From an uncultured Kineosporia sp. (lineage in GTDB: Bacteria; Actinomycetota; Actinomycetes; Actinomycetales; Kineosporiaceae): 9,221 nucleotides of DNA. The position numbers and the translations under genes are program-made. The DNA is taken from NCBI GenBank assembly GCA_937859855.1, contig CALMAR010000286.1, positions 1 through 9,221 on the forward strand. Reading direction: 5' to 3'. Below the pieces are notes generated by a model. That model ran no database searches. It worked only from the letters and a program-made list of their open reading frames with translations, and was not told the DNA's origin. The first letter of the stretch is position 1; each line of letters starts with the position of its first letter. Positions 1 to 6,890 of this stretch are shown in pieces.

Positions 1-764
1 CCGGCCGCGGCGTCCACGATCGCGGACACTCCACTGCCCCGGCCCAGCTTGTGGAGGTGCCCGAGCAGGCCGAAGCCGGTGACGTCGGTGGCGCATCGGG
101 CTCCGGCGGCCAGCGCCGCCGCCGCCGCGTCCCGGTTCAGCTCGGTCATGGTGGCGACCGCCTGCTCGAACACTTCGCCGGTACTCTTGTGCCGGTTGTT
201 CAGCACGCCCAGGCCCAGCGGCTTGGTCAAGGTCAGCGGTAGGCCTGCCTGCCCAGAGTCGTTGCGCAACAAGCGATCCGGGTCGGCCAGCCCGGTCACC
301 GCCATGCCGTACTTGGGTTCCGGGTCGTCCACGCTGTGGCCGCCGCCGACGTGGCAGCCGGCCAGCCGGGCAACGTCCATTCCCCCCCGCAGCACCTCGG
401 CCGCCAGCTCGAACGGCAGCACCTCGCGGGGCCAGCCGAGCAGGTTGACCGCGACCACCGGCGTTCCGCCCATCGCGTACACGTCGGACAGCGCATTGGC
501 GGCGGCGATCCGCCCCCAGTCGTAGGGATCATCGACCACCGGGGTGAAGAAGTCGGCGGTGGCGACCAGCGCTCCGGCCGGGGTCACGACCACCGCGGCA
601 TCATCACCGCCGTCCAGGCCGACCACCAGTTTGCTGTTCATCCCGGCCGAGCCCGGGCGAATCAGGCCCGCCACAACGGTTTCCAGCTCACCCGGCGGGA
701 TCTTGCATGCGCAACCGCCGCCGTGCGCGTACTGGGTCAGCCGGATCTGCGTGGTAGCGGTCAT
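1..764 (-). CDS. selD: Selenide, water dikinase (selenophosphate synthetase), partial at left edge
   Basis: SelD makes monoselenophosphate from selenide and ATP, the selenium donor for selenocysteyl-tRNA synthesis. Reading the minus strand from the ATG at 762-764 gives an uninterrupted frame to the window edge (254 codons; the family is about 330-350 residues, so the C-terminal part is missing). The glycine-rich catalytic loop HGGGCACKIPP places Cys18, Cys20 and Lys21 where the E. coli enzyme has its essential Cys17 and Lys20. Other family marks are LVVGLDGGDDAAV, ATADFFTPVVDDPYDWGRIA, NALSDVYAMGG, GGGHSVDDPEPKYG and DVTGFGLLGHLHKL (from about residue 227). The catalytic position is an ordinary TGC cysteine, so this is the Cys form and not the Sec form. 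It lies head to head with the selenocysteine tRNA, which confirms the role. The start is supported by the position of the catalytic loop; no strong ribosome binding site is visible. Confidence 0.96.
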   Translation of the reverse strand, partial: MTATTQIRLTQYAHGGGCACKIPPGELETVVAGLIRPGSAGMNSKLVVGLDGGDDAAVVVTPAGALVATADFFTPVVDDPYDWGRIAAANALSDVYAMGGTPVVAVNLLGWPREVLPFELAAEVLRGGMDVARLAGCHVGGGHSVDDPEPKYGMAVTGLADPDRLLRNDSGQAGLPLTLTKPLGLGVLNNRHKSTGEVFEQAVATMTELNRDAAAAALAAGARCATDVTGFGLLGHLHKLGRGSGVSAIVDAAA

Positions 765-777
765 ACTGGCCAGCCTA

Positions 778-870
778 GGAGGCGTATGGGTAGCTGGTGC
801 TCCCCGCGGTCTTCAAAACCGACGTGGCCGAGTAGCTCGGCCAGGCGGGTTCGATTCCCGTCCGCCTCCG
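778..870 (+). tRNA. selC: tRNA-Sec (anticodon UCA)
   Basis: Selenocysteine tRNA that decodes UGA. The acceptor strand GGAGGCG (778-784) pairs with CGCCTCC (863-869), followed by discriminator G at 870; CCA is not encoded directly after it. The anticodon loop CTTCAAA gives anticodon TCA, closed by CGGT/ACCG. The very long variable arm TGGCCGAG-TAG-CTCGGCCA (825-843) forms an 8-bp stem, diagnostic of tRNA-Sec together with the UCA anticodon, and the T arm is GCGGG-TTCGATT-CCCGT. Length is 93 nt. It is divergent from selD with only 13 bp between, so its promoter probably lies inside the first codons of selD. The genes expected to work with it (selA, selB) are not in this window. Confidence 0.96.
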
Positions 871-1086
871 CTACCAGTCACTTCCGGCGCTGACCTGCGA
901 GCCTGGCGTTCTCGCCCGACTGATCGGCGCCTGCTCACCGTCCGGCTGCCCCCGACTGGATCCGATGGCCACCGGCTGTTCACGGACAATCTGCGGACGC
1001 AGCTCTTCACACGCATAGAATCCCGAAGTCGCGGAACTCGCCTGGACAACCTGATCCCAAGTGACGTTCCGGCTTAGACCGTTCAC
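871..1086. other. Non-coding or decayed stretch downstream of selC
   Basis: No reading frame here has a recognisable protein signature on either strand. The frames that cross it also run through the tRNA or the dehydrogenase remnant and look like chance GC-rich frames. No clear rho-independent terminator follows the tRNA. It marks the boundary between the selenocysteine locus and the gene remnants. Confidence 0.5.
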
Positions 1087-1432
1087 ATGTCCGACCTCGG
1101 AGCTACGGATGGGGATGCGCTCGTCCGCGCAGTGCAGGATGTGCTGGATCGGTTCGGCCGGGTCGATCGGGTCTTTTGCCTTGCCTATGTGATCCACACC
1201 GGGATGTTGTCAGCAGGGAGCAGGCCGACTTCGAGCATGTGTTGCTGGTGAACGCCGTCGGGACCTTCAACACAGCGAAAACGTTCCTGCCACACCTGAT
1301 CGAGTCGAGCGGTCAGTTGGTTTTCGTATCAAGTGTTTCGGGTTGACGGCAGTCCCCAGCTACAGCGCCTACTGCGCTTCGAAGTTCGCCGTCCGGGCCT
1401 TGGCGGAGGTGCTGCAGCAGAAGATGTCGCCC
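1087..1432 (+). pseudogene. Short-chain dehydrogenase/reductase remnant
   Basis: A broken fragment of an SDR-family oxidoreductase spread over at least two frames. The first piece, from the ATG at 1087, reads TDGDALVRAVQDVLDRFGR and then VDRVFCLAYVIHTGML, matching the region around beta-4 where intact enzymes have an NNAG motif. After a frame change near 1210 it reads LLVNAVGTFNTAKTFLPHL and SGQLVFVSSVSG, then hits TGA. A second change near 1344 gives PSYSAYCASKFAVRALAE, containing the catalytic YxxxK motif (Tyr-Cys-Ala-Ser-Lys context preceded by Ser). The N-terminal NAD(P)-binding glycine motif and the C-terminal third are missing. Upstream and downstream sequence is unrelated, so this is a truncated, decayed copy. 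Its original substrate cannot be told. Confidence 0.8.
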
Positions 1433-1565
1433 GGTCCCCGCGGGTCAGCGCCGGGCCAGGCGGGTGCTGGAGCCGGTCGAGGAGTTTGGCCAGGGCCGGG
1501 CGCCGCGGGCGCAGCCCGAACGCGATCAGCGCCAGCCCGGTCCCGAAGACCGTCCCGCAGGCCAT
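1432..1565 (-). pseudogene. Possible TadB / type II secretion system F N-terminal fragment
   Basis: The minus-strand frame from the ATG at 1563-1565 reads MACGTVFGTGLALIAFGL followed by RPRRPALAKLLDRLQHPP. This is one hydrophobic segment, then a basic stretch and a short helix, as in the N-terminus of actinobacterial TadB-like (type II secretion F family) proteins. Nothing of the rest of such a protein follows: the frame runs into sequence antisense to the dehydrogenase remnant. It could be an orphan fragment of a pilus or conjugation-type gene, or another small membrane protein. The assignment rests on the look of about 40 residues only. Confidence 0.3.
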
Positions 1566-1639
1566 CGCCGTTCCCGCCGGGACACCCAGCCCTGCGCCGG
1601 TCACGGCGGCCCACCCGAGGCTGATGGGCTGAGGTCGAC

Positions 1640-1962
1640 GACGCGGGGCGGGTCCTGGATCGCGGCCAGGCGGCGCAGCCACGCGCCGAGTCCCATGAAT
1701 CCATCGGCATGCCGGCGCCGAGCGAGATGCGCAAGGGTTCGTCGTGGCTGGCAGCGTCCGCCAGTGTGCGGAAGCCCAGGTCCGCCCGCGCGACAGCGAT
1801 CATCGCGTCCCGATGCGGAAGGATCGCGATGGCGCGCAACTCCTCGATCGGATGCCCACTGAACGGACTGAGCCCCTTCAGGGCTAGCGGGGCGAAGGAG
1901 GCGGGCGTTGCGACCGTGACATTGACAAGTCCGGCGCCGAGGGCTCGGAAGCTGTCACCCAT
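1640..1962 (-). pseudogene. TAXI-type TRAP/NMT1-like solute receptor remnant
   Basis: The minus-strand frame from 1962 reads internal sequence of a periplasmic substrate-binding protein: MGDSFRALGAGLVNVTVATP, ASFAPLALKGLSPFSG, PIEELRAIAILPHRDAMI and GFRTLADAASHDEPLRISLG. This fits the core of TAXI/NMT1-like receptors, which feed TRAP transporters for organic acids. Near 1700 a frame change is needed to continue with FMGLGAWLRRLAA. There is no signal peptide or N-terminal lipobox and no C-terminal lobe, so both ends are lost. It abuts the O-demethylase remnant on the upstream side. The family call is by pattern only; the exact transporter class is uncertain. Confidence 0.5.
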
Positions 1963-1995
1963 GCCTCGCCCCGTGAGGACCGTGCTGCGACGCGT

Positions 1996-2195
1996 CCGGG
2001 CCCCAGAAGTAGATGACAGTCATGTGACGCGACCGGGCGAAGAGCACGGCGGTCTCCGTTCCACGCCGCCTGCTCGTCGCGCCAGTTCGTGTACTCGCTC
2101 CTGATCGGAAACGGTAGGCGCCGGCTTCGGAGCGCCGCGGCCTCTCGACGGGGGCTTCCCGCCACCTGCATCCTGTCCTCCAGCCTGCGGACCCG
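1996..2195 (-). pseudogene. N-terminal remnant of a second LigM-like O-demethylase
   Basis: The three minus-strand frames patch together into the N-terminus of a protein like the intact O-demethylase encoded at 2260-3633: RLEDRMQVAGSP, GAYRF, PFPIRSEYTNWRDEQAAWN, TAVLFARSRHMTVIYFWGPDA. The intact gene reads GAYPFPIPPEFTSWRDEQAA and AVLFDQSHHMTDISFRGPD at the same places. A 27-nt block is identical between the copies (2059-2085 and 3482-3508), while the flanking bases differ by substitutions and small indels. At least two frameshifts are needed, and homology stops near 1996 inside the family's first domain. This is a diverged, truncated paralogue, tandem with and in the same orientation as the living gene. 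Confidence 0.8.
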
Positions 2196-2259
2196 GGGAT
2201 GTGCCCGACGTGGAGATGGCCGCATGCGCGCCCCTCATTGGCGACGCCTCCCCCGGAGA

Positions 2260-3633
2260 TCACCGTCGAACCGGGGAATCGGTGCGGACGGTCGCGCGGA
2301 TGCGGACCTGGCGGTGCGGGCCGACTGCGGGCTTCTCCGGAGCGTCGTCGGGCTCGCCCCAGACGAGCTCCACCTCGGTCCCGTCCTGAGCTGCGGCCCG
2401 GTCCAGGACCGCGAGCGAGTGGTAGCCGCCGACGTTGACGGTGTAGTTGCACCGGTTCGAGACCCCGACGTGCGTCTCACCGCGGAGGACGGAGTCGTAC
2501 TCGAAGGTCGAGTACCCAGTGAACGGCACCTTGAGCAGTTTGGGCACGGGCGCGGACCCGAACAGGTTGTCCCGCCAGGCGGCGTCCGCGTCGTCGTCGT
2601 TCCAGCGGAGCCACACCTTGCGGCGATGGTCGTCCTCGGTGAGCTGGGCCAGCGCGTCGCGACCGATGAAGTCGTGGTCGAGCTTCACCACGCGACCGAG
2701 GCCGAGGTCGTACGGCGTGAGCAGGTAGTCCATCGGGTCGGAAGGCGAGAAGCTGCCGCCGACCGACGCCGAGCCCTCGAAGCTGTTCCGAGCGATCGAC
2801 CGGCGATACTCCGTCATCGAGTCGTCGAGGTAGATGGCGGAGAAAGGGGTGCCCAGCCACCCGGACTCCGTCGCCGTCGTCGAGTAGGCGATCGCGCCGC
2901 CCTGGCGCAGGCCGTGGTTGGCGCCAGCGGCCAGGAGCGCGTCGCGGACCGGCTCGGAGTCCTCGACCGACCCGAAGATCTCAAGCCCCGTGAACTCCTG
3001 GCCGGGCTTCCCGGTCATCGTATGGTTCAGCGCTCGCACGGCGCGTCCGGCAATCCGGAAGGACCCAATGCGGAAGAAGGGGATCGCCAGCAGCGTGCCG
3101 TCGCTCGCCTCAGCGACGATCTTCAGCGCTTCGGGACCCTGCACCTGGAAGCGGAACAGCCGACGCGGCCCGCGGTTGGCGAGCGTTCGCTCATCGCGCA
3201 GCACCTCGACGTCGTACCGGCCGGTCTCGGCCTGATAGGCGACCCAGTGCGGCAGGAGCGGATTGCCGACGATGCTGACGAGGTCGTCCTCGAGCCCGAA
3301 CACGATGCCGTCGCTGATGTGGTGACCCTCTTCGCTGCAGACGACCATCTGCTTGGCGCGATCCCGGCCGAAGGTCGAGAAGTCGTTCACGGCGATCTCG
3401 GATAGGAGCCGGCGGACGTCCGGCCCGCGGAAGGAGATGTCCGTCATGTGATGGGACTGGTCGAACAGCACCGCGGTCGCCTTCCACGCCGCCTGCTCGT
3501 CGCGCCAGCTGGTGAACTCCGGCGGGATCGGGAACGGGTACGCCCCGGTGGTGGAGGACCGCATCAGGGGGATCGCGCCCCCCGCCTCGTCGATGGCGTC
3601 CTGGAGGGACTGCTGAGTGGTGGTCAGGGTCAT
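2260..3633 (-). CDS. LigM-like tetrahydrofolate-dependent aryl O-demethylase (GcvT fold)
   Basis: A 457-residue cytoplasmic protein of the GcvT/aminomethyltransferase fold, colinear with vanillate/3-O-methylgallate O-demethylase LigM of Sphingobium (about 470 residues). LigM moves the aryl methyl group to tetrahydrofolate. Shared blocks are PPEFTSWRDEQAAW, AVLFDQSHHM (Gln59 and His62 match LigM Gln57 and His60), SDGIVF, GRYDVEV, RFQVQGPEA, GLEIFGSVED, AIAYSTTATESGW (Tyr250 matches the catalytic Tyr247), GGSFSPSD, KLDHDFIGRDAL and a C-terminal PHRQVRIRA. The position of LigM Arg122 is Asn124 here (VGNPLLPHW), so the substrate may differ from vanillate. The start chosen has an AGAGGAG ribosome site 6 nt upstream; a longer frame to 3750 overlaps the upstream gene and is less likely. 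It is third in the operon, 16 bp after the CoA ligase. The numbered comparison is from memory of LigM. Confidence 0.9.
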   Translation of the reverse strand: MTLTTTQQSLQDAIDEAGGAIPLMRSSTTGAYPFPIPPEFTSWRDEQAAWKATAVLFDQSHHMTDISFRGPDVRRLLSEIAVNDFSTFGRDRAKQMVVCSEEGHHISDGIVFGLEDDLVSIVGNPLLPHWVAYQAETGRYDVEVLRDERTLANRGPRRLFRFQVQGPEALKIVAEASDGTLLAIPFFRIGSFRIAGRAVRALNHTMTGKPGQEFTGLEIFGSVEDSEPVRDALLAAGANHGLRQGGAIAYSTTATESGWLGTPFSAIYLDDSMTEYRRSIARNSFEGSASVGGSFSPSDPMDYLLTPYDLGLGRVVKLDHDFIGRDALAQLTEDDHRRKVWLRWNDDDADAAWRDNLFGSAPVPKLLKVPFTGYSTFEYDSVLRGETHVGVSNRCNYTVNVGGYHSLAVLDRAAAQDGTEVELVWGEPDDAPEKPAVGPHRQVRIRATVRTDSPVRR

Positions 3634-3649
3634 GGAGTGCTCCTCTGGT

Positions 3650-5891
3650 TCAACTGGCCGGATTGCTCGCGAGTCGCGCGGCGTGGTCGGCTGGCGTTGA
3701 CGGGGCCGGGGCACCGATGACGAGGAGGACGTCCACGACGACCGCACCATCGGGCCGGACGATCACTGGGTTCAGGTCGACCTCCCTGATCTCGGGATGC
3801 GCGAGGATGAGGTCGCCGGTGCGGGCGACGACGTCTGCGGCCGCGGCGAGATCGGCAGCCGCCATTCCGCGGCCGCCCGTGAGGACCGCGGCGCCTCGCA
3901 GCCGTTCGATCGACGCCGCAATCGCTTCGGGGTGCAGGTCCGCCGGGATCAGGCAGACGTCATGCAGCACCTCGGTCCAGATCCCTCCGAGGCCGACGGA
4001 CAGGATCGGTCCCCACTGGAGGTCCCGGATCGCGCCCACCAGCAGCTCGACGCCAGGCGGCTGCATGGCCTCCACGAGCACGCCGTCGAGCGCCACATGG
4101 CCCGCGGGGCGGGCGCGCCGCGCGGCGGGAGCCCCGCCCCCCCCCGCCCCCGCCCCCCCCCCCCACCCCCCCCGCGCCCCCCCCCCCCCCCGCGAAGGTA
4201 TCCCGGACGTCCGCCTCACCCGAAACGGCGAGCGCGACGCCGCCCGAGTCGGACTTGTGCTGGATGGATGGGGCCTGCACCTTCATGGCCACCGGACCGC
4301 CGATGCGCGCCGCGATGCGGACGGCCTCCTCCGCGGTCCGCGCGAGCGCCCCCCGCGGTACGGGGAAGCCCCGGGCGCGGAGCAACTCCTTCCCGCGCCA
4401 CTCGAGTACGACGCCGGAGGGAACATCGAGCGCTCCTTCGCGAGGGTGAGCTGGGCGGCGTCGGCGCTGCTCAGGCACGGCTTGGAGGACACGCGTCAGT
4501 GTCCGAAGCGCTCGTTCGGGCGAGCGCGCCAGGACGACGCCGAGACGCGAGGCGGCCTCGACCGCCTCCGGCCACAGCGGCCGGCCCTCCTCCGCCATCG
4601 AGAGGATCGCAGGCACCTTCGTGTCGGCGACCGCGCGTCCGAACCCTTCGACGGCGGTCGTCATGGACCCACGTGAGAGGTACGGCAGCGTCACCAGCAC
4701 CGCTCCCACTCCTGGATCGCCCGCGACCGCCGCGGCTGACCTGCCGACGATCCCCGGATCGATCGCGAGCCCCGTACCAAGGTCCAGCGGATTCGTCGCC
4801 ACCAGGAAGTCGGGAAGCTCCTCGCGAAGCTTGCGCGTCGCGGTGACGGACAGCTCGACGAGTGGTACGCCGGCGTCGCTGGCCGCATCCTGCATGAGGA
4901 CGCCCATAGCCCCGGACCCATTGATCGATACGAGTCCCCCCGGCCTCGGCCGCACGCCGCTCCGCAGCAACTCCGCCACGTCGATCAGCTCCTCGAGTGC
5001 CGGTACGACGACCGCGCCTCGGTCGGCGATGATCGCGCTGATCACGGCGACGTCCCCGCTCATCGCGCCGGTGTGCGACCGAGCGGTCGACCGCGACGCC
5101 TCGGTCCGGCCCGGGTGGAGCACCACAATGTGTCGACCCGCTGCTCCCACCGTTTCGACCGCCGCGACGAACTCGGACGGCCGCCGGATTTGCTCCGCGT
5201 AGACGGCGACCACTCCGACGGCGTCGTCATGCGCGAACGCAGCGACGAAATCGGCCAGATCGAGGTCGGCTTCATTGCCAGTCGACACCGAGTAGGCGAC
5301 GGGAACCCCTCGCGCGGTCAACGACCCGACGAGGTGGGCGCCGATCGAGCCGCTCTGCGCGACGATGGCCACCGCCGGGCCCCTGTCTCGCTCCATCGGA
5401 TCCGGCGCGGTCATCGGGGTCATGCGGACGAATACGTCGTCGACGTGATTGGAGAACCCCAGGCAGTTGGGACCCAGCAGACGGACGCCCGCGTCACGCG
5501 CAGCATCCGCGAGCCGATCCTGCAACAGGCGCCCCTCGGTCCCCGTCTCGGCGAACCCCGACGCGAAGCAGACGGCGGACCGCGCTCGACCCGCGAGGCG
5601 ACCGACAGTATCGACCGCGACGGCGGCCGGTACCGCGAGAATCGCGAGGTCCACCGGCTCAGGCAGGGCCTCGACCTCGGAGAGCACGGGATGTCCGTCG
5701 AGGTTTCCCCCGGATCGGCCGACGAGGTGGAGCTGGCCCGTGTAGCGGCCGGCGACCAGGTTGCGCAGGACGGACCGGGAGGGTGCATCGGCGCGAGCCG
5801 AGACGCCGAGCACGGCGATGGACTCCGGTCGAAGCAGGCCATCGAGGAGGGGGGTTCCGACTCCGTCCTCGGACCTGGTTTCGGGCATCAT
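3650..5891 (-). CDS. NDP-forming acyl-CoA synthetase, FerA-like (feruloyl-CoA synthetase), frame broken at a poly-C tract
   Basis: Acyl-CoA synthetase of the acetate-CoA ligase (ADP-forming) superfamily. In this operon it most likely activates ferulate or a related hydroxycinnamate to the CoA thioester, as FerA does in Sphingobium. The N-terminal CoA-binding domain begins LLRPESIAVLGVS. The CoA-ligase middle carries LLGPNCLGFSN, VAIVAQSGSIGAHL and RSHTGAMSGDVAVI, with the His of SHTGA in the phospho-acceptor context. The C-terminal ATP-grasp domain has ELLRARGFPVP, VAMKVQAPSIQHKSDSGGV and, in the other frame, GVLVEAMQPPGVELLVGA, GLGGIWTEVL and EVDLNPVIV. N- and C-terminal parts lie in different frames that meet in the C-rich tract at 4132-4191; the span of 2242 nt is not a multiple of three. 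Start ATG overlaps the preceding stop by 4 bp with no strong ribosome site, suggesting coupled translation. Whether the break is real or an assembly error is open. An aryl substrate is inferred from context. Confidence 0.85.
4132..4191. repeat. Poly-C low-complexity tract
   Basis: Sixty bases made almost only of C on the plus strand, with runs of 9, 5, 12, 8 and 15 C (the last at 4177-4191), interrupted by single G or A. It sits in the ATP-grasp part of the CoA-ligase gene, in the linker between VRDTFA and DGVLVEAM, where it would encode poly-glycine and where the reading frame switches. The linker here is about 107 nt; from the family I would expect roughly 50. Confidence 0.9.
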
Positions 5892-6769
5892 TCGGCCGGT
5901 CGGGAGTAGCCCTGCAGTCCGGGCTTGATCGACTTCTCGTCGAGGAACTGGGTCAGCCCGCGATCCCGCCCCCGCTCAGGGTCGTTGGCGATCGCAGCGG
6001 CGAGCTTCGTGTTGATGTAGTCCTCCGCCTCGGTCCACCCCATCGTGCGGATGTGGCGGACGACCTCCTTCGTGCCCCGCAGGACCGTCGGGTTCTTCGA
6101 CTTGAACAGTTCCGCGATCTCGACCACACGGGCCCTGAGCGCGTCAGCCGGCACGGCTTCGGTGACGAGCCGCATCTCGGCTGCGCGCCGCCCGTCGAAC
6201 GTCTCGCCGGTCATGCTGTAGAACAGGGCATCGCGCAGGCTCATCGTCTGAACGATCGCCTGCGGCACGTTCCCGCCGGGGATGATCCCCCAATTCACCT
6301 CGGACAGTCCGAAGATGGCGGTTTCCGCGGCGACGGCGACGTCGCAGGATACAAGCGGGGTGAACCCGCCGCCGAAGCAGTACCCGTTCACCATCGCGAT
6401 GGTCGGCTTCGGGAACCCCCGGAGGCGCGGACCCTGCCACTCGTGGGCCGGCCGCCGACGGATCTCCTGCTGAGCCAGGGGCAGCCCGTCGAGCTCCCGG
6501 AAGTACTCCCTCAGGTCCATCCCGGCGGTGAACGCATTCCCGGCTCCGGTCAGCACGAGGACCTTCGACGCCTCGTCCGCCGCGACGGCGTCCAGGACCT
6601 CGAGCATCTCCTCGTTCAGGGTCGGATTCATCGCGTTGCGCTTCTCGGGGCGGTTCAACACGACCCAGGCAATCCCGTCGGCCTCCGTGGCCACGACGGC
6701 TTTCCAGGAGCCGAGTGATCGCCCGTCAGGCACGGTCGAAGGCTCAGCGTCCACGTCCTGGGTCGTCAT
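5888..6769 (-). CDS. ech: Feruloyl-CoA / p-hydroxycinnamoyl-CoA hydratase-lyase (crotonase family)
   Basis: Hydrates feruloyl-CoA (or p-coumaroyl-CoA, caffeoyl-CoA) and cleaves the product to the aromatic aldehyde (vanillin) and acetyl-CoA in the cytoplasm. The 293-residue protein follows the Pseudomonas enzyme nearly end to end: VVLNRPEKRNAMNPTLNEEM, VLVLTGAGNAFTAGMDLREY, KPTIAMVNGYCFGGGFTPLV, ATIFGLSE-type block FGLSEVNWGIIPGG, NPTVLRGTK, EDYINTKL and the C-terminal FLDEKSIKPGLQGY. Glu157 in GLSE is the expected catalytic acid. Tyr89 and Tyr251 match tyrosines thought to hold the phenolic ring, and Thr137 replaces the Ser of the Pseudomonas enzyme. AGGAGG lies 7 nt before the chosen ATG; a start 12 codons upstream, at 6805, would fall at the predicted -10 box. 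First gene of the operon, overlapping the CoA ligase start. Confidence 0.94.
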   Translation of the reverse strand: MTTQDVDAEPSTVPDGRSLGSWKAVVATEADGIAWVVLNRPEKRNAMNPTLNEEMLEVLDAVAADEASKVLVLTGAGNAFTAGMDLREYFRELDGLPLAQQEIRRRPAHEWQGPRLRGFPKPTIAMVNGYCFGGGFTPLVSCDVAVAAETAIFGLSEVNWGIIPGGNVPQAIVQTMSLRDALFYSMTGETFDGRRAAEMRLVTEAVPADALRARVVEIAELFKSKNPTVLRGTKEVVRHIRTMGWTEAEDYINTKLAAAIANDPERGRDRGLTQFLDEKSIKPGLQGYSRPAE

Positions 6770-6793
6770 CGAAACCCCTCCTCGTCGAGATTG

Positions 6794-6816
6794 AACGAGC
6801 GACAACGTTATGCATC
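6794..6816. repeat. Direct repeat copy 1, candidate PaaX operator
   Basis: First of two 23-bp copies, 19 of 23 positions identical to the copy at 6822-6844. It begins AACGAGCG, continues with CAA, and ends ATGCATC (ATGCAT is self-complementary). It covers the -10 box of the operon promoter. Confidence 0.65.
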
Positions 6817-6833
6817 TTCCTAACGAGCGTCAA
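6798..6833 (-). promoter_or_regulatory. Predicted sigma70-type promoter of the hydroxycinnamate operon
   Basis: On the minus strand TTGACG (6828-6833) and TAACGT (6805-6810) are separated by exactly 17 bp, a near-ideal vegetative promoter. Transcription would start near 6798 and give a leader of about 29 nt carrying the AGGAGG site of the hydratase-lyase gene. Both boxes fall inside the direct repeats described separately, an arrangement suited to repression. Confidence 0.7.
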
Positions 6834-6844
6834 GTTCATGCATC
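6822..6844. repeat. Direct repeat copy 2, candidate PaaX operator
   Basis: Second copy, offset by 28 bp from copy 1, with mismatches at repeat positions 9, 13, 14 and 16. It covers the -35 box of the operon promoter and lies about 34-56 bp upstream of the -10 of the divergent regulator gene. A regulator bound to both copies would block the operon and could also limit its own gene. Confidence 0.65.
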
Positions 6845-6877
6845 GCGCCGTGTGCTCCGCGTGAGGCGCGGAAGCCG

Positions 6878-6890
6878 TACAATCAACCGA
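6878..6890 (+). promoter_or_regulatory. -10 box for a leaderless paaX transcript
   Basis: TACAAT (6878-6883) ends 6 bases before the A of the paaX start codon at 6890, so transcription would begin at the start codon itself. There is no Shine-Dalgarno sequence at the right distance and no clear -35 box, both usual for leaderless actinobacterial genes. Confidence 0.55.

Noticed and set aside
705..713. SelD as a selenoprotein with Sec at the catalytic position
   Set aside because: The codon there reads TGC, a plain cysteine.
1340..1350. TGA in the dehydrogenase remnant as a selenocysteine codon, prompted by the nearby selC
   Set aside because: The protein continues in another frame after the stop, there is no SECIS-like hairpin directly following, and SDR enzymes have no selenocysteine at this place.
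2089..3405. Long plus-strand frame (438 residues) opposite the O-demethylase
   Set aside because: It is antisense to a strongly conserved protein, is rich in Arg/Val/Glu with no domain pattern, and is expected from GC-rich codon use.
3634..3750. Upstream start adding 39 residues to the O-demethylase
   Set aside because: The extension is low-complexity Ser/Arg/Pro, overlaps the CoA-ligase 3' end, and the internal ATG has a good ribosome binding site and matches the family N-terminus.
3797..4846. Plus-strand frames of 337 and 349 residues opposite the CoA ligase
   Set aside because: Antisense shadows that run through the poly-C tract as poly-proline; no family signature.
5073..6718. Plus-strand frames opposite the CoA ligase N-terminus and hydratase-lyase
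   Set aside because: Antisense shadows of genes with clear catalytic motifs on the minus strand.
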